Of a stretch of DNA of 64,000 bases, positions 25,801-34,845 are shown piece by piece. The notes beneath the pieces are model-generated. The model saw nothing but the letters and a program-made list of their open reading frames with translations. It had not been told where the DNA came from and searched no databases. A program made the position numbers and the translations under genes. The stretch comes from Antedon mediterranea (taxonomy: Eukaryota > Echinodermata > Crinoidea > Comatulida > Antedonidae), in the NCBI RefSeq assembly GCF_964355755.1, contig NC_092677.1, positions 3,417,001-3,481,000 on the forward strand, written 5' to 3'. Positions within the stretch are counted from its first letter, which is position 1; each line of letters starts with the position of its first letter.

Positions 25801-26242
25801 AACAGTATTTTATGGGCGAGTTGGGAACCAGGGGGCACCTTTCGCATGTCATGGGTATATTGATATACTAAAGTACATGTAAAAGACTCAAAAAACACCC
25901 TAACCTAGAATTAGAAAGTAGGCCACTGACCTTCCTTCTCATTCACCAACAAAACTTTTCACTATCTCTATCGCAATCTTTTATAACTTTTTCAACATGA
26001 ATACAGACAGGACATACACTTTTATTGACTGTACTGTAACTCAATTAATCAATGACCAAGTAATGAAAGATTATTTCAAATAAATTTGGTGTCTTTATAC
26101 TTACTCTAATCTTGTCTAATGTAGTCAAATTTAAGTGATGAACGAACGGATTGCGAACTGCAGGCTCCAGTAACGATGAGGCTCGTCGCAGCAGGCGACG
26201 CCTTTTCTTGACCACCGTCTCGAACATGGGCCTAGAATTCAT
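13865..26242 (-). CDS. LPCAT: Lysophosphatidylcholine acyltransferase (LPCAT1/2-like), copy B, complete
   Basis: Eleven exons on the minus strand: 26105-26242, 25179-25324, 23673-23896, 23112-23285, 22172-22259, 20941-21078, 20615-20740, 16470-16617, 15646-15744, 14985-15120 and 13865-14001. They total 1554 nt (517 aa plus stop), every junction is GT/AG, and the phase is kept throughout. The chosen ATG (26240-26242) opens a basic N-terminus with the family-typical NPFVHHL. Exon 2 encodes a hydrophobic anchor (SVTVVPLRLILGLAFFPIVY). The HxxxxD motif is SPHTAFFD and FPEGTC follows. EF hand 1 is canonical (DRDGSGTIDFRE). Hand 3 (DVDKSGQITYDQ) ends in Q. The C-terminus K-N-K-T-D fits a KxKxx ER-retrieval signal. 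Length is close to vertebrate LPCAT1/2 (about 535-545 aa). The role is acyl-CoA-dependent lysophospholipid acylation at the ER, probably Ca2+-responsive. Exon 16470-16617 is anomalously similar to copy A. Confidence 0.95.
14029..14312 (+). mobile_element. 5'-truncated LINE 3' end
   Basis: The plus frame up to the TGA at 14232-14234 encodes a typical reverse-transcriptase C-terminus (GDRTFSVAGPRLWNHLPLNI, then FKSLLKTHLF). A short 3' UTR follows with GGCGCTATATAAATCGA and a (TTGA)n tail. It sits in intron 10 of LPCAT B, antisense to the gene and 27 bp from the last exon. Confidence 0.8.
14330..14642 (+). mobile_element. tRNA-derived SINE (family S2), complete-looking
   Basis: The head GTGGCCGAGCGGTTAAGAC resembles a tRNA A box, and GGGGTTCGAAGCTC resembles a B box. 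The body contains AGAACGAGTCTTCTCGGATA and GACGAGTAGGGG, and it ends in CCCAGTATAAATATAAA. Relatives are seen at 42838-43012 and, inverted, at 51350-51605. Confidence 0.8.
14701..14825 (+). mobile_element. MITE-A, partial
   Basis: Begins TTAAGCTTGGTTCCCACTAG and contains the mirrored core CCAATCACAAGCG / CGCTTGTGATTGG, but the right end is lost. Confidence 0.75.
16277..16417 (+). mobile_element. MITE-B copy in LPCAT-B intron
   Basis: Ends TAAAGCTCTGTCTACACT and its decayed inverse near 16416. It starts 51 bp downstream (minus strand) of the donor of exon 16470-16617. Confidence 0.85.
17193..18011 (+). mobile_element. PIF/Harbinger-like element with Myb gene remnant
   Basis: The 16-bp ends GCCCTGTTTCTGCTGC and GCAGCAGAAACAGGCC are inverted with one mismatch. 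Both are flanked by CAGAG (17188-17192 and 18012-18016), a candidate 5-bp target duplication. Subterminal regions on both sides carry many copies of ATACCGTATTTT and its complement, which look like an array of protein-binding sites. A second GTTTCTGCTGCCAA word lies at 17384-17397, and an inverse partner (GTTAGCAGAAACGGGGTAC) lies just left of the right array, so the ends are layered. The middle encodes a Myb/SANT-like protein. PIF/Harbinger elements encode such a protein beside the transposase, but no transposase is present and their usual duplication is 3 bp, so the class is an inference. Confidence 0.7.
17507..17858 (+). pseudogene. Myb/SANT-like transposon protein, frameshifted
   Basis: From about 17544 to the stop at 17856-17858 the frame encodes a trihelix/Myb-like domain. 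Recognisable pieces are NHIYKDISKKI, then SPKQVNSKLKSLRKQY, then CPHYDVFCAL. The expected first helix (starting WSEYVTVLL from the ATG at 17507) lies in a different frame that closes with a stop just before, so a small indel near the TGTGTGTGGGG run separates the two halves. In PIF/Harbinger transposons such proteins bind subterminal DNA and recruit the transposase. This copy looks inactive. Confidence 0.65.
18223..18300 (+). repeat. Relict ends related to the 17193-18011 element
   Basis: GTTTCTGCTGCAG and CCCCGTTTCTGCT recur here 0.2-0.3 kb past the larger element without the ATACCGTATT arrays. This suggests a second, collapsed copy. A similar word (CAGAAACGGG with ATACCGTATTTT) lies at about 38848-38905. 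Confidence 0.45.
19310..19921. mobile_element. Inverted-repeat element (CTTTAAAG..CCCTTCCCT ends)
   Basis: The left end CTTTAAAGCCCCATTCCC is matched by the right end inverse CTTAAAGACCCCTTCCCT. The inner arms decay quickly. The interior (19480-19760) is more GC- and CpG-rich than its surroundings, with GATCGATCG and GCTAGGCCTA words. It is non-coding and lies in an LPCAT-B intron. Confidence 0.6.
20462..20591 (+). mobile_element. MITE-B copy in LPCAT-B intron
   Basis: Left end ACGCTCTGTCTACGCTATC with inner CAAACTAGTTTGAC. The right end is clipped (ACAAAGTAGACAGT). It lies 24 bp downstream (minus strand) of the donor of exon 20615-20740. Confidence 0.85.
22370..22650. repeat. MITE-C fragments with 26-bp tandem duplication
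   Basis: CCCCTATTAAGGGGACATTT is followed by a second diverged copy from about 22515. Inside it, AAGGGACAGTCCAGAGGC is tandemly doubled (22590-22640). A separate 13-bp triplicate (AAGGTCACTTT) lies at 22797-22833. Confidence 0.55.
23413..23640. repeat. MITE-C copy
   Basis: GTAGAACCTCTATTCAGGGG at the left. Inverse relatives GTTAATAGAGGTGTCC and GGGGACTCATTAATTAAGG follow. It lies in the intron just upstream of the donor-side flank of exon 23673-23896 (about 33 bp away). Confidence 0.6.
24908..25042 (+). mobile_element. MITE-B copy in LPCAT-B intron
   Basis: Left end AAAGCTCTGTCTACACTATC and right end GTTTGATAATGTAGATGGAG are inverted repeats with a shortened inner arm. It is followed directly by a second, truncated copy. 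Confidence 0.85.
25073..25158 (+). mobile_element. MITE-B, truncated copy
   Basis: Starts TAAAGCTCTGTCCACACTAT and breaks off after GGGCACATCACAT, so the right terminal repeat is missing. The break lies 20 bp from the donor of LPCAT-B exon 2. Confidence 0.8.
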
Positions 26243-27846
26243 CTTGACGATCGACTCAAATTGAAGATATTTTCATCTATTTTACACCTTCTCATACTTT
26301 ACCATAAACCACTCCGTTCCTCTCCACCAAATGATATGCAATCACTTCATTTAAACTTTAGTTTACGAAATAAATACACCCTCCTTCGTCGACGAAATGT
26401 TCTTATTATGTAACTTGTTTATTTTTGCAGACTGCATCAAATATAGAGGGCGACATACGATTTTCGTGATTTATTTTATTGAGCGACACCAAACTTTTAC
26501 CATCCAAATTGAATATTCTTCGTTTTATGAAACGTATTTTACAAGAAAGAATATACAGTACTAGACAAATTTATTTTCTTTTTAACTTAATCTTTGCTTA
26601 AAATGTGAAATAATAGTTGAATTACATAATAATGGTTTACCTGTTGAAAATCTATGTGCCAACAAATCCATAATTATTGAGAGATCAGAGAGATCCTCGA
26701 TTGAAAATTGTAGTAATATTTTACACATTTTAAGTTATTACCCAAAAAGCTAAAAAAAAAACACAAAAAATGTATACCTATTAGAATAAAAATTATTATG
26801 ATTAATTTCAATTAACAACTTAGTGTTAACTTATCCCATATTAGTCACTTCACTTTCAAATGCCTGTATGGCATTTTACGTCATCCAGAAATCTGACTAT
26901 GTATAAATCCTAGACAAACTGAAGGCCTCGCTTTTAATCATCTCTTTTTTTCAATCAGGCACTTAATTCTCCTATAAACTGCTTCCTTTTTTTTTTGCAT
27001 ATTTAATTTAATGTATATATGGTGTTTTTGTTTTGGTTTTTTTTGTATATACACGTCTAATATAGGCCTATTGTTTATTCTCAATTTATTTTAGATCATG
27101 GGACTGTCAATTGACTCTTGTCTTGTAGTTATAGTAATCTTTCTTACTTTAGCCGTTCCCTTACCAATTCAGTATATTTTCTTTATTATGTTTTTTTTCT
27201 CGTCAAATAAATAAATGATGAAATGAATTACAAAAGAAAAATAAAACACGCCGTCACGCAATGCCAGTTTCTACAGTTCGGTAACAAAGGTGTCCATAAC
27301 TTTGTGAATAATTGGCCATGCATTCTATATTGACTTATAAAAGGGTATAGAGGTTACCAAAATATTCTACTTGATTATTAAAGCAGTATCGATTGAGCGA
27401 ATAAAAGATATTTAGAAAGGTCGAGTTCTTCTTTGTCGCCTTCATGCTTCGGGGGTCCGAGTATATATAGCTTAACTATAGCTAATATAATATCAATTGT
27501 AAGATGCATATTATTAGTTTTTTATTTCTCAGATATAGTTTAGGTGTTTAAAGTATTAGATATCTTCCTGTACTTAACTGACTCATCACTGATCACTGGG
27601 ATGTCTGAATTAACGTCTTGCAAGAAAGATATCGCCAGTCTGCAGAATACAGTTCAGATTTAATTTGGATCGGTGGAACTGCCATTTTAGGGATTGTATA
27701 CAGTCTGTTCCGATCGCAGTAGTGTGTCAGAAGAGAGAACATCACTGTACTAAATCGATTTTAATTGTGAAGAGAGAACGGAATTTCACTTATCGTGAAA
27801 CAGGCCTACTACAATCTCTGATAGTGATAACACTGTAGTGAAGGGA
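26243..27846. other. Upstream region of LPCAT copy B and intergenic spacer
   Basis: This includes the 5' leader and presumed promoter of LPCAT B. No TATA box is convincing. A TATAGAGGGCGAC word at 26442-26454 resembles half of a CTCF site. CTCGTCAAATAAATAAATGA near 27201-27220 looks like a LINE-type 3' tail, but the body cannot be recognised. Confidence 0.5.
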
Positions 27847-28880
27847 GATCAATCTAAATAGATTGAATCGTGAAGAGGACAGCAATCTAAATAGATTGAA
27901 TGAGGAGGACAGCAATCTAAATAGATTGAATCGTGAAGAGGACATCAATCTAAATAGATTGAATCGTGAAGAGGACATCAATCTAAATAGATTGAATCGT
28001 GAAGAGGACATCAATCTAAATTGATTGAATCGTGAAGAGGACATCAATCTAAATAGATTGAATCGTGAAGAGGACAGCAAACTAAATAGATTGAATCGTG
28101 AAGAGGACATCGATATAAATAGATTGAATCGTGAAGAGGACAGCAATCTAAATAGATTGAATCGTAAAAAGGACAGCAATCTAAATAGATTGAATCGTGA
28201 AGAGGACAGCAATCTAAATTGATTGAATCGTGAAGCGACAGCAATCTAAATAGATTGAATCGTGAAGAGGACAGCAATCTAAATAGATTGAATGAGGAGG
28301 ACAGCAATCTAAATAGATTAAATCGTGAAGAGGACAGCAATCTAAATAGATTGAATCGTGAAGAGGACAGCAATCTAAATAGATTGAATCGTGAAGAGGA
28401 CATCAATCTAAATAGATTGAATGAGGAGGACAGCAATCTAAATTGATTGAATCGTGAAGAGGACATCAATCTATAAATAGATTGAATCGTGAAGCGGACA
28501 GCAATCTAAATAGATTGAATCGTGAAGAGGACATCAATCTAAATTGATTGAATGAGGAAGACAGCAATCTAAATAGATTGAATCGAAGAGGACATCAAAC
28601 TAAATAGATTGAATCGTGAAGAGGACAGCAATCTAAATAGATTGAATCGTGAAGAGGACAGCAATCTAAATAGATTAAATCGTGAAGAGGACAGCAATCT
28701 AAATAGATTGAATCGAAGAGGACAGCAATCAAATCGATTGAATCGTGAAGAGACAGCAATCTAAATTATTCCTATAGATTGAATCGTGAAAAGACAGCAA
28801 TCTAAATGAAATTTAAATAGGTAATATTTTATCAATTGAATCGTGACGAAAGCAATTTGTATTGAATTGTGAAGCAACAG
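27847..28880. repeat. 33-bp minisatellite with palindromic core
   Basis: About 28-30 tandem units of TCGTGAAGAGGACAGCAATC followed by TAAATAGATTGAA. Each unit carries the hairpin CAATCT-AAAT-AGATTG. Central units are almost identical. Variants lose TCGT (GAATGAGGAGGAC), and decay increases after 28740. Because the unit is 11 codons, long frames stay open in several readings, but the array shows no coding features. It ends about 310 bp upstream of the SLC16-like ATG. Confidence 0.93.
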
Positions 28881-29068
28881 CTAGCTAAATAGATTGACAT
28901 ATTAATGATGAATAATTGTTGAATACGTCACAATAAAAGGTTTTGAAGCGTAGGTAGGTATAATAGACCTCAAATTGTATATTTTCAGAGAAGACTTTTC
29001 TTTTTCATGTAGGCCTCTACGTTCTGTTTGCATTTGTGTTTGTGCAGGATTTCTTGCCAGGAAAATGT

Positions 29069-29115
29069 TGCATTATTAAAGGCCAATTTACACAGACGAG
29101 CGGTAAACGGTAATA
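29069..29115 (+). repeat. MITE-D terminal fragment upstream of the SLC16-like gene
   Basis: AATTTACACAGACGAGCGG followed by TAAACGGTAATAC matches the end of the element at 31439-31799. It lies 80-125 bp upstream of the start codon, so it may contribute to the leader or promoter. Confidence 0.65.
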
Positions 29116-29193
29116 CAAAAATACCATCAGATAACCAAGTGAGTGCAATACGAGTTCAGCGCAAAGGAGATAGTAACGTACCACAAACGCACC

Positions 29194-32100
29194 ATGGCTT
29201 TTGTTAACGAAAACAGCAATGGTGGTTTCTTCAAGAAACACTGGTCTATTCTGGTCCTTATTGCGGTATTTTGTAATTTTTTGTGTTTATCTGGAGTTTT
29301 ATTTAACTATAACCTGTTGTACATCGAGATAATGCATTCCTTTAACTCAACAAGCACGCAGGCTGGTAAGTAATATTCGTTATAAAATCCTATAGGGCCT
29401 AGGCTAAAAGTAAACTCATAATGTGAACGCCCGGATGCCCCGGATGCGCAATCGACGGGATTTTTTTATTAGGGCTCATCGGCTCTCATGTGGAAATTAG
29501 GGATAGAACCCCCAGTACGACCGATGGCTGATGATGTTGGCGCGGGGAAATAGGTCACCGCAAGACTTGGAGTCTTGGTCACCCTTCTTTCCCATCAGTA
29601 TAAGAGAGAAAATGTATAGGCTAAAAGGAGGCCAGCAGCATAATTAATATTATATAACTTATAGGGCCTAAGCAATAAGTTTTAATCCCGGTTTTTTAAA
29701 CCCAATATCGTTTGCATGGCGTCTTAAGCGTGGTTCCCACAAGAGACGCAACGCAAGGACGCACGCGCAAGGCAAGCGAGTTGACCAATGATAAGCCGCT
29801 TGTGATTGGTCAAATCATTATCATTACGTCCTTGCGTTGCGTCACTAATGGGAACCAATCTTTAACGACGTCCTTGCGTCTGTGTAGTGGCAATGAAGCT
29901 GTAACCGTGACTTTACATGACAAAAGGCAGCACATGTGTTACACATGTGATGCTGTACAGGCCTATTACCGCATTTTTATATTATACTGGGGCGTAAATA
30001 TGAGGGGTACAACCATGAGAATCGGGGTATACGTCAGTACACGTGCGTACTCGCACAAATGGCCGCAACGTGACGTCACAAAGCCGACAATTAATGTAAT
30101 GAATTCTCAATCTATCTATGTTTGTTTTATCTCAGGTATACCTGGTGCTATATCGTTTACGTTCTTCAGCTTTACCTCGCCCATCGTGACTGTTCTATAC
30201 CAGATACTAGGGCATCGGATAACGGTTGTACTGGGAGTGTCACTATGCTGTGCAGGCCTCTTATCATCGTCTTTTGTACAACACGTGGCCGTGTTATGTA
30301 TCACTTATGGCTTTATGTTCGGTGTAGGCTTCAACGCATGCAATTTGACGTGCACCGATATGATACTGAGGGTTTTTGACAAGCGGAATGCCACTAGAGC
30401 TACGTGTACGGCTCTGTGTGCCATAAGCGTAGGTACGTAAAAACGTACATCCAAGCTTAATCTTGGTTCTCACTGGCAATCACAAGCGAATAAGCCATCG
30501 CTTGTGATTGGTCAATTCACTTGCGTTGCGTTTACGTCCTTGCGTTACGTTCTAGTGGGAACCAAGCTTTAGCATGCATCGTAAGGACGTAAGCAAAACG
30601 AAAGCGAGTTGACGTTATCATTTCAGTATATATTATTTCATGGTACGTCCCAGATTATGATGACGTTTCGACGGGATTTTTTTATTAGGCCTACGCTGCG
30701 CTTACGTCGTTGTGTTGCGTCCTAGTGGGAAGCAAGCTTTAAGCTTGGTTCCCACTAGAACGTAACGCAAGGACGTAAACGCAACGCAAGCGTTTTAACC
30801 AATGACAAGCGAAGTTATAAGGAGTTAGCAATCACAAGCGAATACGCCATCGCTTGTGATTGGTCAATTCACTTGCGTTGCGTTTACGTCCTTGCGTTAC
30901 GTTCTAGTGGGAAACAAGCTTTAGCATGCATCGTAAGGACGTAAGCAAAACGAAAGCGAGTTGACCAATGAAAAGCGACAGTTCGGATAATCCATCGATT
31001 GAGATTGGTCAACTAACTTACATTGCGTTATGTCCTTGTGTTGCGTCTCTAGTGGAAACCAAGCATTAGAGATCGGTACTTTCCACTAGCATGCAACGTA
31101 CGCACAACGCAAGCGAGTTGACCTATGACAAGCGACAGTTCGGATAATCCATTGCTTGCGATTGGTCAAATTCTTACGTTGCGCTAACACGTCTCTAGTG
31201 GGAACCAAGTCAAATATAAATGACCGTTCTCTCGTCAATATTTTCTCTGCCAATTTGTCGTCTGATATTCAATATAACAGACATTGCACAATCTTTTATC
31301 CGGTGGTCATTGCTGGTACCGCTAAAATTTACTTTTATTTAATAATTAATCAATTAGTTAATTTTTTTTACTAGTGCATCACGTATAGTCATTTAAAGTA
31401 TGAGAATAACGGTCAATAAACTCTAAAGCACACGTATGCTTAAAGCCAATTTACACAGACGAGCGGTAACGGTAATACAAATTTAGAATCTATGTTATTC
31501 CTTATGGAAAATTTACACAAAGCGCGCGGAGCGGACGGGCGGTTTCCGGCGGTGATAATAGATACAGATTCTATGTTGGACAAGCTAAAGCGTGGTTCCC
31601 ACTAGCGACGCAACGCAAATAAATTGACAAATCACAAGCGATGGCTTATTCGCTTGTGATTGCTAACTTTCTATAACTTCGCTTGTCATTGGTTAAAACG
31701 CTTGCGTTGCGTTTACGTCCTTGCGTTACGTTCTAGTGGGAATCAAGCTTACGCGGTTTTCCGCTTACCGTTACCGCTCGTCTGTGTAAATTAGCCTTTA
31801 TAAACCAACTTAAAAGAACATTATATAAACCCCTATTGTACACCTTCGGGACCCAAACAATTGTCCCCCAAAAAAGCACAGAAAACGTATTCATACTCTT
31901 ACTAGTAATATTCCTGTGAATATGACTATTTCTTTGAAACTAATTTGAAAAGAGCGGTGCGCGCAATTCCTTTTCCCGATAGCACCGTTTCTTCGTTTAA
32001 GTTACGTTGCACGGAGTTAGTTCGAATTCTGGTAAAAATAGGTTTAGTGTTTAGGTCAAGAGCCGTTTTACACAACGTATTCCGGATAATTCCGTACACA

Positions 32101-34589
32101 AAAAAAAAACCAATACTACATACGAGCGTGATTGAAAAACGTAATGTATATACCCGGACCCCCCGAGTTTTTTACGGACCCGGGAAAAATACGGGCTGCC
32201 TCCTTGTAAACGTAGCTTTCTTATTCGTTGTAGGTTTTCTGATGTCACCAGGCATCGAATGGCTTTATGAAACGTATTCATGGCGTGTTGCCTTTAGGAT
32301 ACTCAGCGTTATACTGGCCTGTGTCGGCTATTCCTCAGCTCTAGTTATGGTGGACGTAACACCCAAGAAGAAGAAATCCAGGGAGAAGGAAACCGAACAA
32401 TCTAGTCGTCAACAAACAGTTAGCATAGCAAAATATTGCTTTCTACTCAGAAGAAGAGGTTATAGTTTTGGTTTACTGGCATTTATTTTAACAGCAATTA
32501 CGATTACGTTTACTTTTATAAGTATGGTGAGTTGTTACACAGGTCTGCATTTAAAGCTTGGTTCCCACTAGAGACGCAACACAACAACGTACGCAACGTA
32601 AGGGATTTGACCAATCATAACGCGATGGATCATCGAACTGCCGCTTGCCATTGGTCAACTCGCTTGCGTTGCGCTTACATCCTTGCTTTGCATCCAAAGG
32701 TTAACCGGAGGTCATACTTTCACTCAGTTTAAAATTATTTTGTTATGAGTTCCTTCATATAAAATTATTATTCTTGATCGTTGGAAAAAGATTCGAGAAA
32801 TTTCACATAATGGTAGTTGAGATTTAGGAACCATTCACCACAGAAAGTGTTGTCTTAATATATTAAACCAATTGAGTGACGCGATGAGATATTCATTTCA
32901 CGTTGAATATTAGCTGGAGGTCTGGTGGTCCAGCGATATATTCACACGACGGCGGTGCATCGAAGTCAGACTTAGCCCTGGAAGGCAGCTGTCGTTTACT
33001 GGACCTTTGGTACATTTAGTTGCTTTTTCATGATTTAATAACAAGGTTTTGTTCATGTTTTAGGGTAACTTCTTACTGGAAAATGGAATGGAAATTTCGT
33101 CAATATCTTTTATCATATTTATGATGGGCGTAGGGGACCTTGTCGGACGTATCGTAGCTGCCATATTCTCCGATAGATTACCAATATCACGGATATACCA
33201 GCATGCCTTGAGTAGCCTCCTTACGGCTCTGCCTACTGTCTGCTTACCGTTCATAGGCTCCCATACTGGTCAAACCGTAGTTTTTATAGGTAATAAGGTT
33301 CATCGCAAATAGCTTGAATTCGCGAGGAACGTCATTGCACAATGCATGATGGGAAGGGTTTGGGAGCAAACGTCACAACGCGTAGCGCCTACGTACAAAC
33401 AACAAACCACGTACGTGCGCGTCATGACGTTTTTGCTCCCAAACCTTCCCATCATGCGTCGCGCACGCCATTTGCGATAAATTTTATAATGTTCAATATT
33501 TTAGTTCGTTTGCACGCCGATATGAAAACCATAGAGCCTCTGCGCATGCCTAGAAGCAATTCTTTGTTGCGATAATAATTTAATCGCGACAATGCCGAAT
33601 TTAAATTCTGAAGAAACGCTCAGTTGCTTCGACAATTGAGTAGGACCTGCTTACAGACTAATACAAATGACAAAGAAAAGAAAAAAAATTAGTATTTTAG
33701 GCCCCATTTCAAAATCCTAGATCGGCCACAGGGCGTCAACATGTACATGTAGCTTCTTTAACCCCTACCATGCATTCTATGTATACGGTTTTAACATTTT
33801 TTACCGTTTCTTCTGTTTTAGTGATGAGTCTTCCACGGAGTTTATTGATTGTGCTGATGCCCTCTATCGCCATGGAATTAGCAACAGACAACACAACGTC
33901 AGAGTCGATGGCCGTTAGTTACTTGGCATTCGGCATTGGCGCGTTTACAACTCCATACCTAACAGGTAAATAATGCCAACTCTCTAGAATTATTTCATTT
34001 TAAATTCACTCATTGAAATAAAAGATGATAATACCGTCTCCATGCATCTAGTAAACTATAAGCTACCGCATGGTAACGGTTTCGGAAGGGAATCGGAGTA
34101 GAATGTAGAGGTCCTCACAAAGAATATCAATTTATACGGATCGCGCCACTAACACATCCCTTTCCATTCATTTGGGAACGCGCGACACATTTTCAAGCGT
34201 CCATTTGGAGGGTACACAACCCATTTTAGACGTCCATTTCGGGGGTGTCTCCCATTTTCAACGTAAGACCCCTTTTAACCACCCAGGGGTGGGGTGGGGA
34301 GGGGAGGGGATGACCCGTTTGACCCATACAAGTTAGGTGACTCGATGTTATTTTTCTTATTGCAGACTTGATATACGAAATAACTGGTTCATATGACATA
34401 CCCTGGTTCATCTGCACGGGGTTGTATGTGCTAGCAGCAGGGTTTATGCTGCTTGCCGACAGGGCTAGAAAACAAAATTTGATGACGGATGCGAGACAAT
34501 ACAATTTGGTGCATAAGGACACAATCGAATACAAAGATACACAGATCAAAACGAACCAGATTGACAACAGGACACTTACGGCAATCTAA
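29194..34589 (+). CDS. SLC16 / monocarboxylate-transporter-like MFS protein
   Basis: Six exons: 29194-29365, 30136-30432, 32234-32526, 33064-33289, 33822-33965 and 34366-34589. They join in frame to 451 aa with GT/AG introns. The ATG follows ACC and precedes a short N-terminus and a first membrane segment (ILVLIAVFCNFLCLSGVLF). The family moves monocarboxylates or related small solutes across membranes with 12 segments. Matching marks are the loop 2-3 stretch LYQILGHR, the WRVAFR stretch before segment 6, a lysine-rich central loop (KKKKSREKETE), DLVGRIVAAIFSDR after segment 7, and DLIYEITGSYD before the last segments. The usual N-terminal DGGWGW signature is weak (NGGFFKKHW), so this is a divergent member and its substrate cannot be told. 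Introns 1-4 are full of MITEs. Intron 2 alone holds a cluster of at least six. Confidence 0.88.
29722..29864 (+). mobile_element. MITE-A copy in SLC16-like intron 1
   Basis: Ends CTTAAGCGTGGTTCCCAC and ATGGGAACCAATCTTT are inverted repeats, with the mirrored core TGACCAATGATAAGC / CGCTTGTGATTGGTCA. Confidence 0.85.
30456..31211. mobile_element. Cluster of abutting MITE-A copies in SLC16-like intron 2
   Basis: Four or five copies lie end to end. Boundaries with CTAGTGGGAA-CAAGC or its inverse fall near 30456, 30571, 30733, 30915, 31072, 31079 and 31211. Units share the CGCTTGTGATTGGTCAA core and TTGCGTTGCGTTTACGTCC arms. A 136-bp block (30478-30613) is repeated at 30830-30965 with only two mismatches, so part of the cluster arose by tandem duplication. 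The first copy starts 23 bp after the donor of exon 30136-30432. Confidence 0.85.
31439..31799. mobile_element. MITE-D with MITE-A inserted
   Basis: The outer ends (AATTTACACAGACGAGCGG then TAACGGTAATAC at the left, the inverse at 31760-31795) define MITE-D. A complete MITE-A (31588-31752) sits inside it. The remaining MITE-D interior includes AGATACAGATTCTATGT, also present in the 53285-54046 copy. Confidence 0.82.
32549..32706 (+). mobile_element. MITE-A copy in SLC16-like intron 3
   Basis: Left end TTAAAGCTTGGTTCCCACTA. The right arm is decayed (TGCGCTTACATCCTTGC). It starts about 24 bp after the donor of exon 32234-32526. Confidence 0.8.
33301..33481. mobile_element. Palindromic element in SLC16-like intron 4
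   Basis: Outer ATCGCAAAT / ATTTGCGAT ends enclose a strong inverted repeat: GCATGATGGGAAGGGTTTGG (about 33343) against CCAAACCTTCCCATCATGC (about 33440-33458), arms of about 32 bp. It is non-coding and starts 11 bp after the donor of exon 33064-33289. Confidence 0.72.
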
Positions 34590-34636
34590 ACAGTTTTAAT
34601 TCGATTTGAAAATTATAAATTAGGGAAAAATTGTAA

Positions 34637-34642
34637 AATAAA
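34637..34642 (+). promoter_or_regulatory. Polyadenylation signal of the SLC16-like gene
   Basis: AATAAA lies 48 bp after the stop codon and a T-rich stretch follows 35-55 bp later, as expected for a short 3' UTR. Confidence 0.6.
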
Positions 34643-34692
34643 AGCCTATATTTTGCTTTGAATAATCGTCATTTGTTGTTTTTTGTTTTTTT

Positions 34693-34845
34693 ATCATCTA
34701 TCTATCTTTATCTATCCTCCTGTGATGTCATCTATCCTCCTGTGATATCATCTAATCTATCCTCCTGTGTTGTCATCTATCCTCTTGTGATTTCATCTAT
34801 CCTCTTGTGATGTCATCTATCCTCCTGTGATGTCATCTATCAAGG
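34693..34845 (+). repeat. ~20-bp tandem repeat
   Basis: About seven units of CATCTATCCTCCTGTGATGT with single-base variants, in the 3' flank of the SLC16-like gene. Confidence 0.9.

Noticed and set aside
27790-28469. Overlapping open frames of 60-140 codons in the 33-bp array (NREEDSNLNRL-type repeats)
   Set aside because: The unit is 33 bp (11 codons) and lacks stops, so frames stay open by construction on both strands. There is no initiation context and no frame-preserving pattern in the variant units.
29712-30135. Open frame preceding SLC16-like exon 2
   Set aside because: It runs through a MITE-A and ends at the ATCTCAG acceptor. It is intron read-through.
31945-32233. 5' extension of the open frame before the SLC16-like exon at 32234
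   Set aside because: The exon starts at a good acceptor (GTTGTAG) in the phase required by the previous exon. The upstream part has no transporter similarity and would break the joined frame.
32930-33010. Patch with AGGTCTGGTGGTCCAGCG suspected as a SINE head
   Set aside because: No convincing A/B box pair and no second copy in the window.
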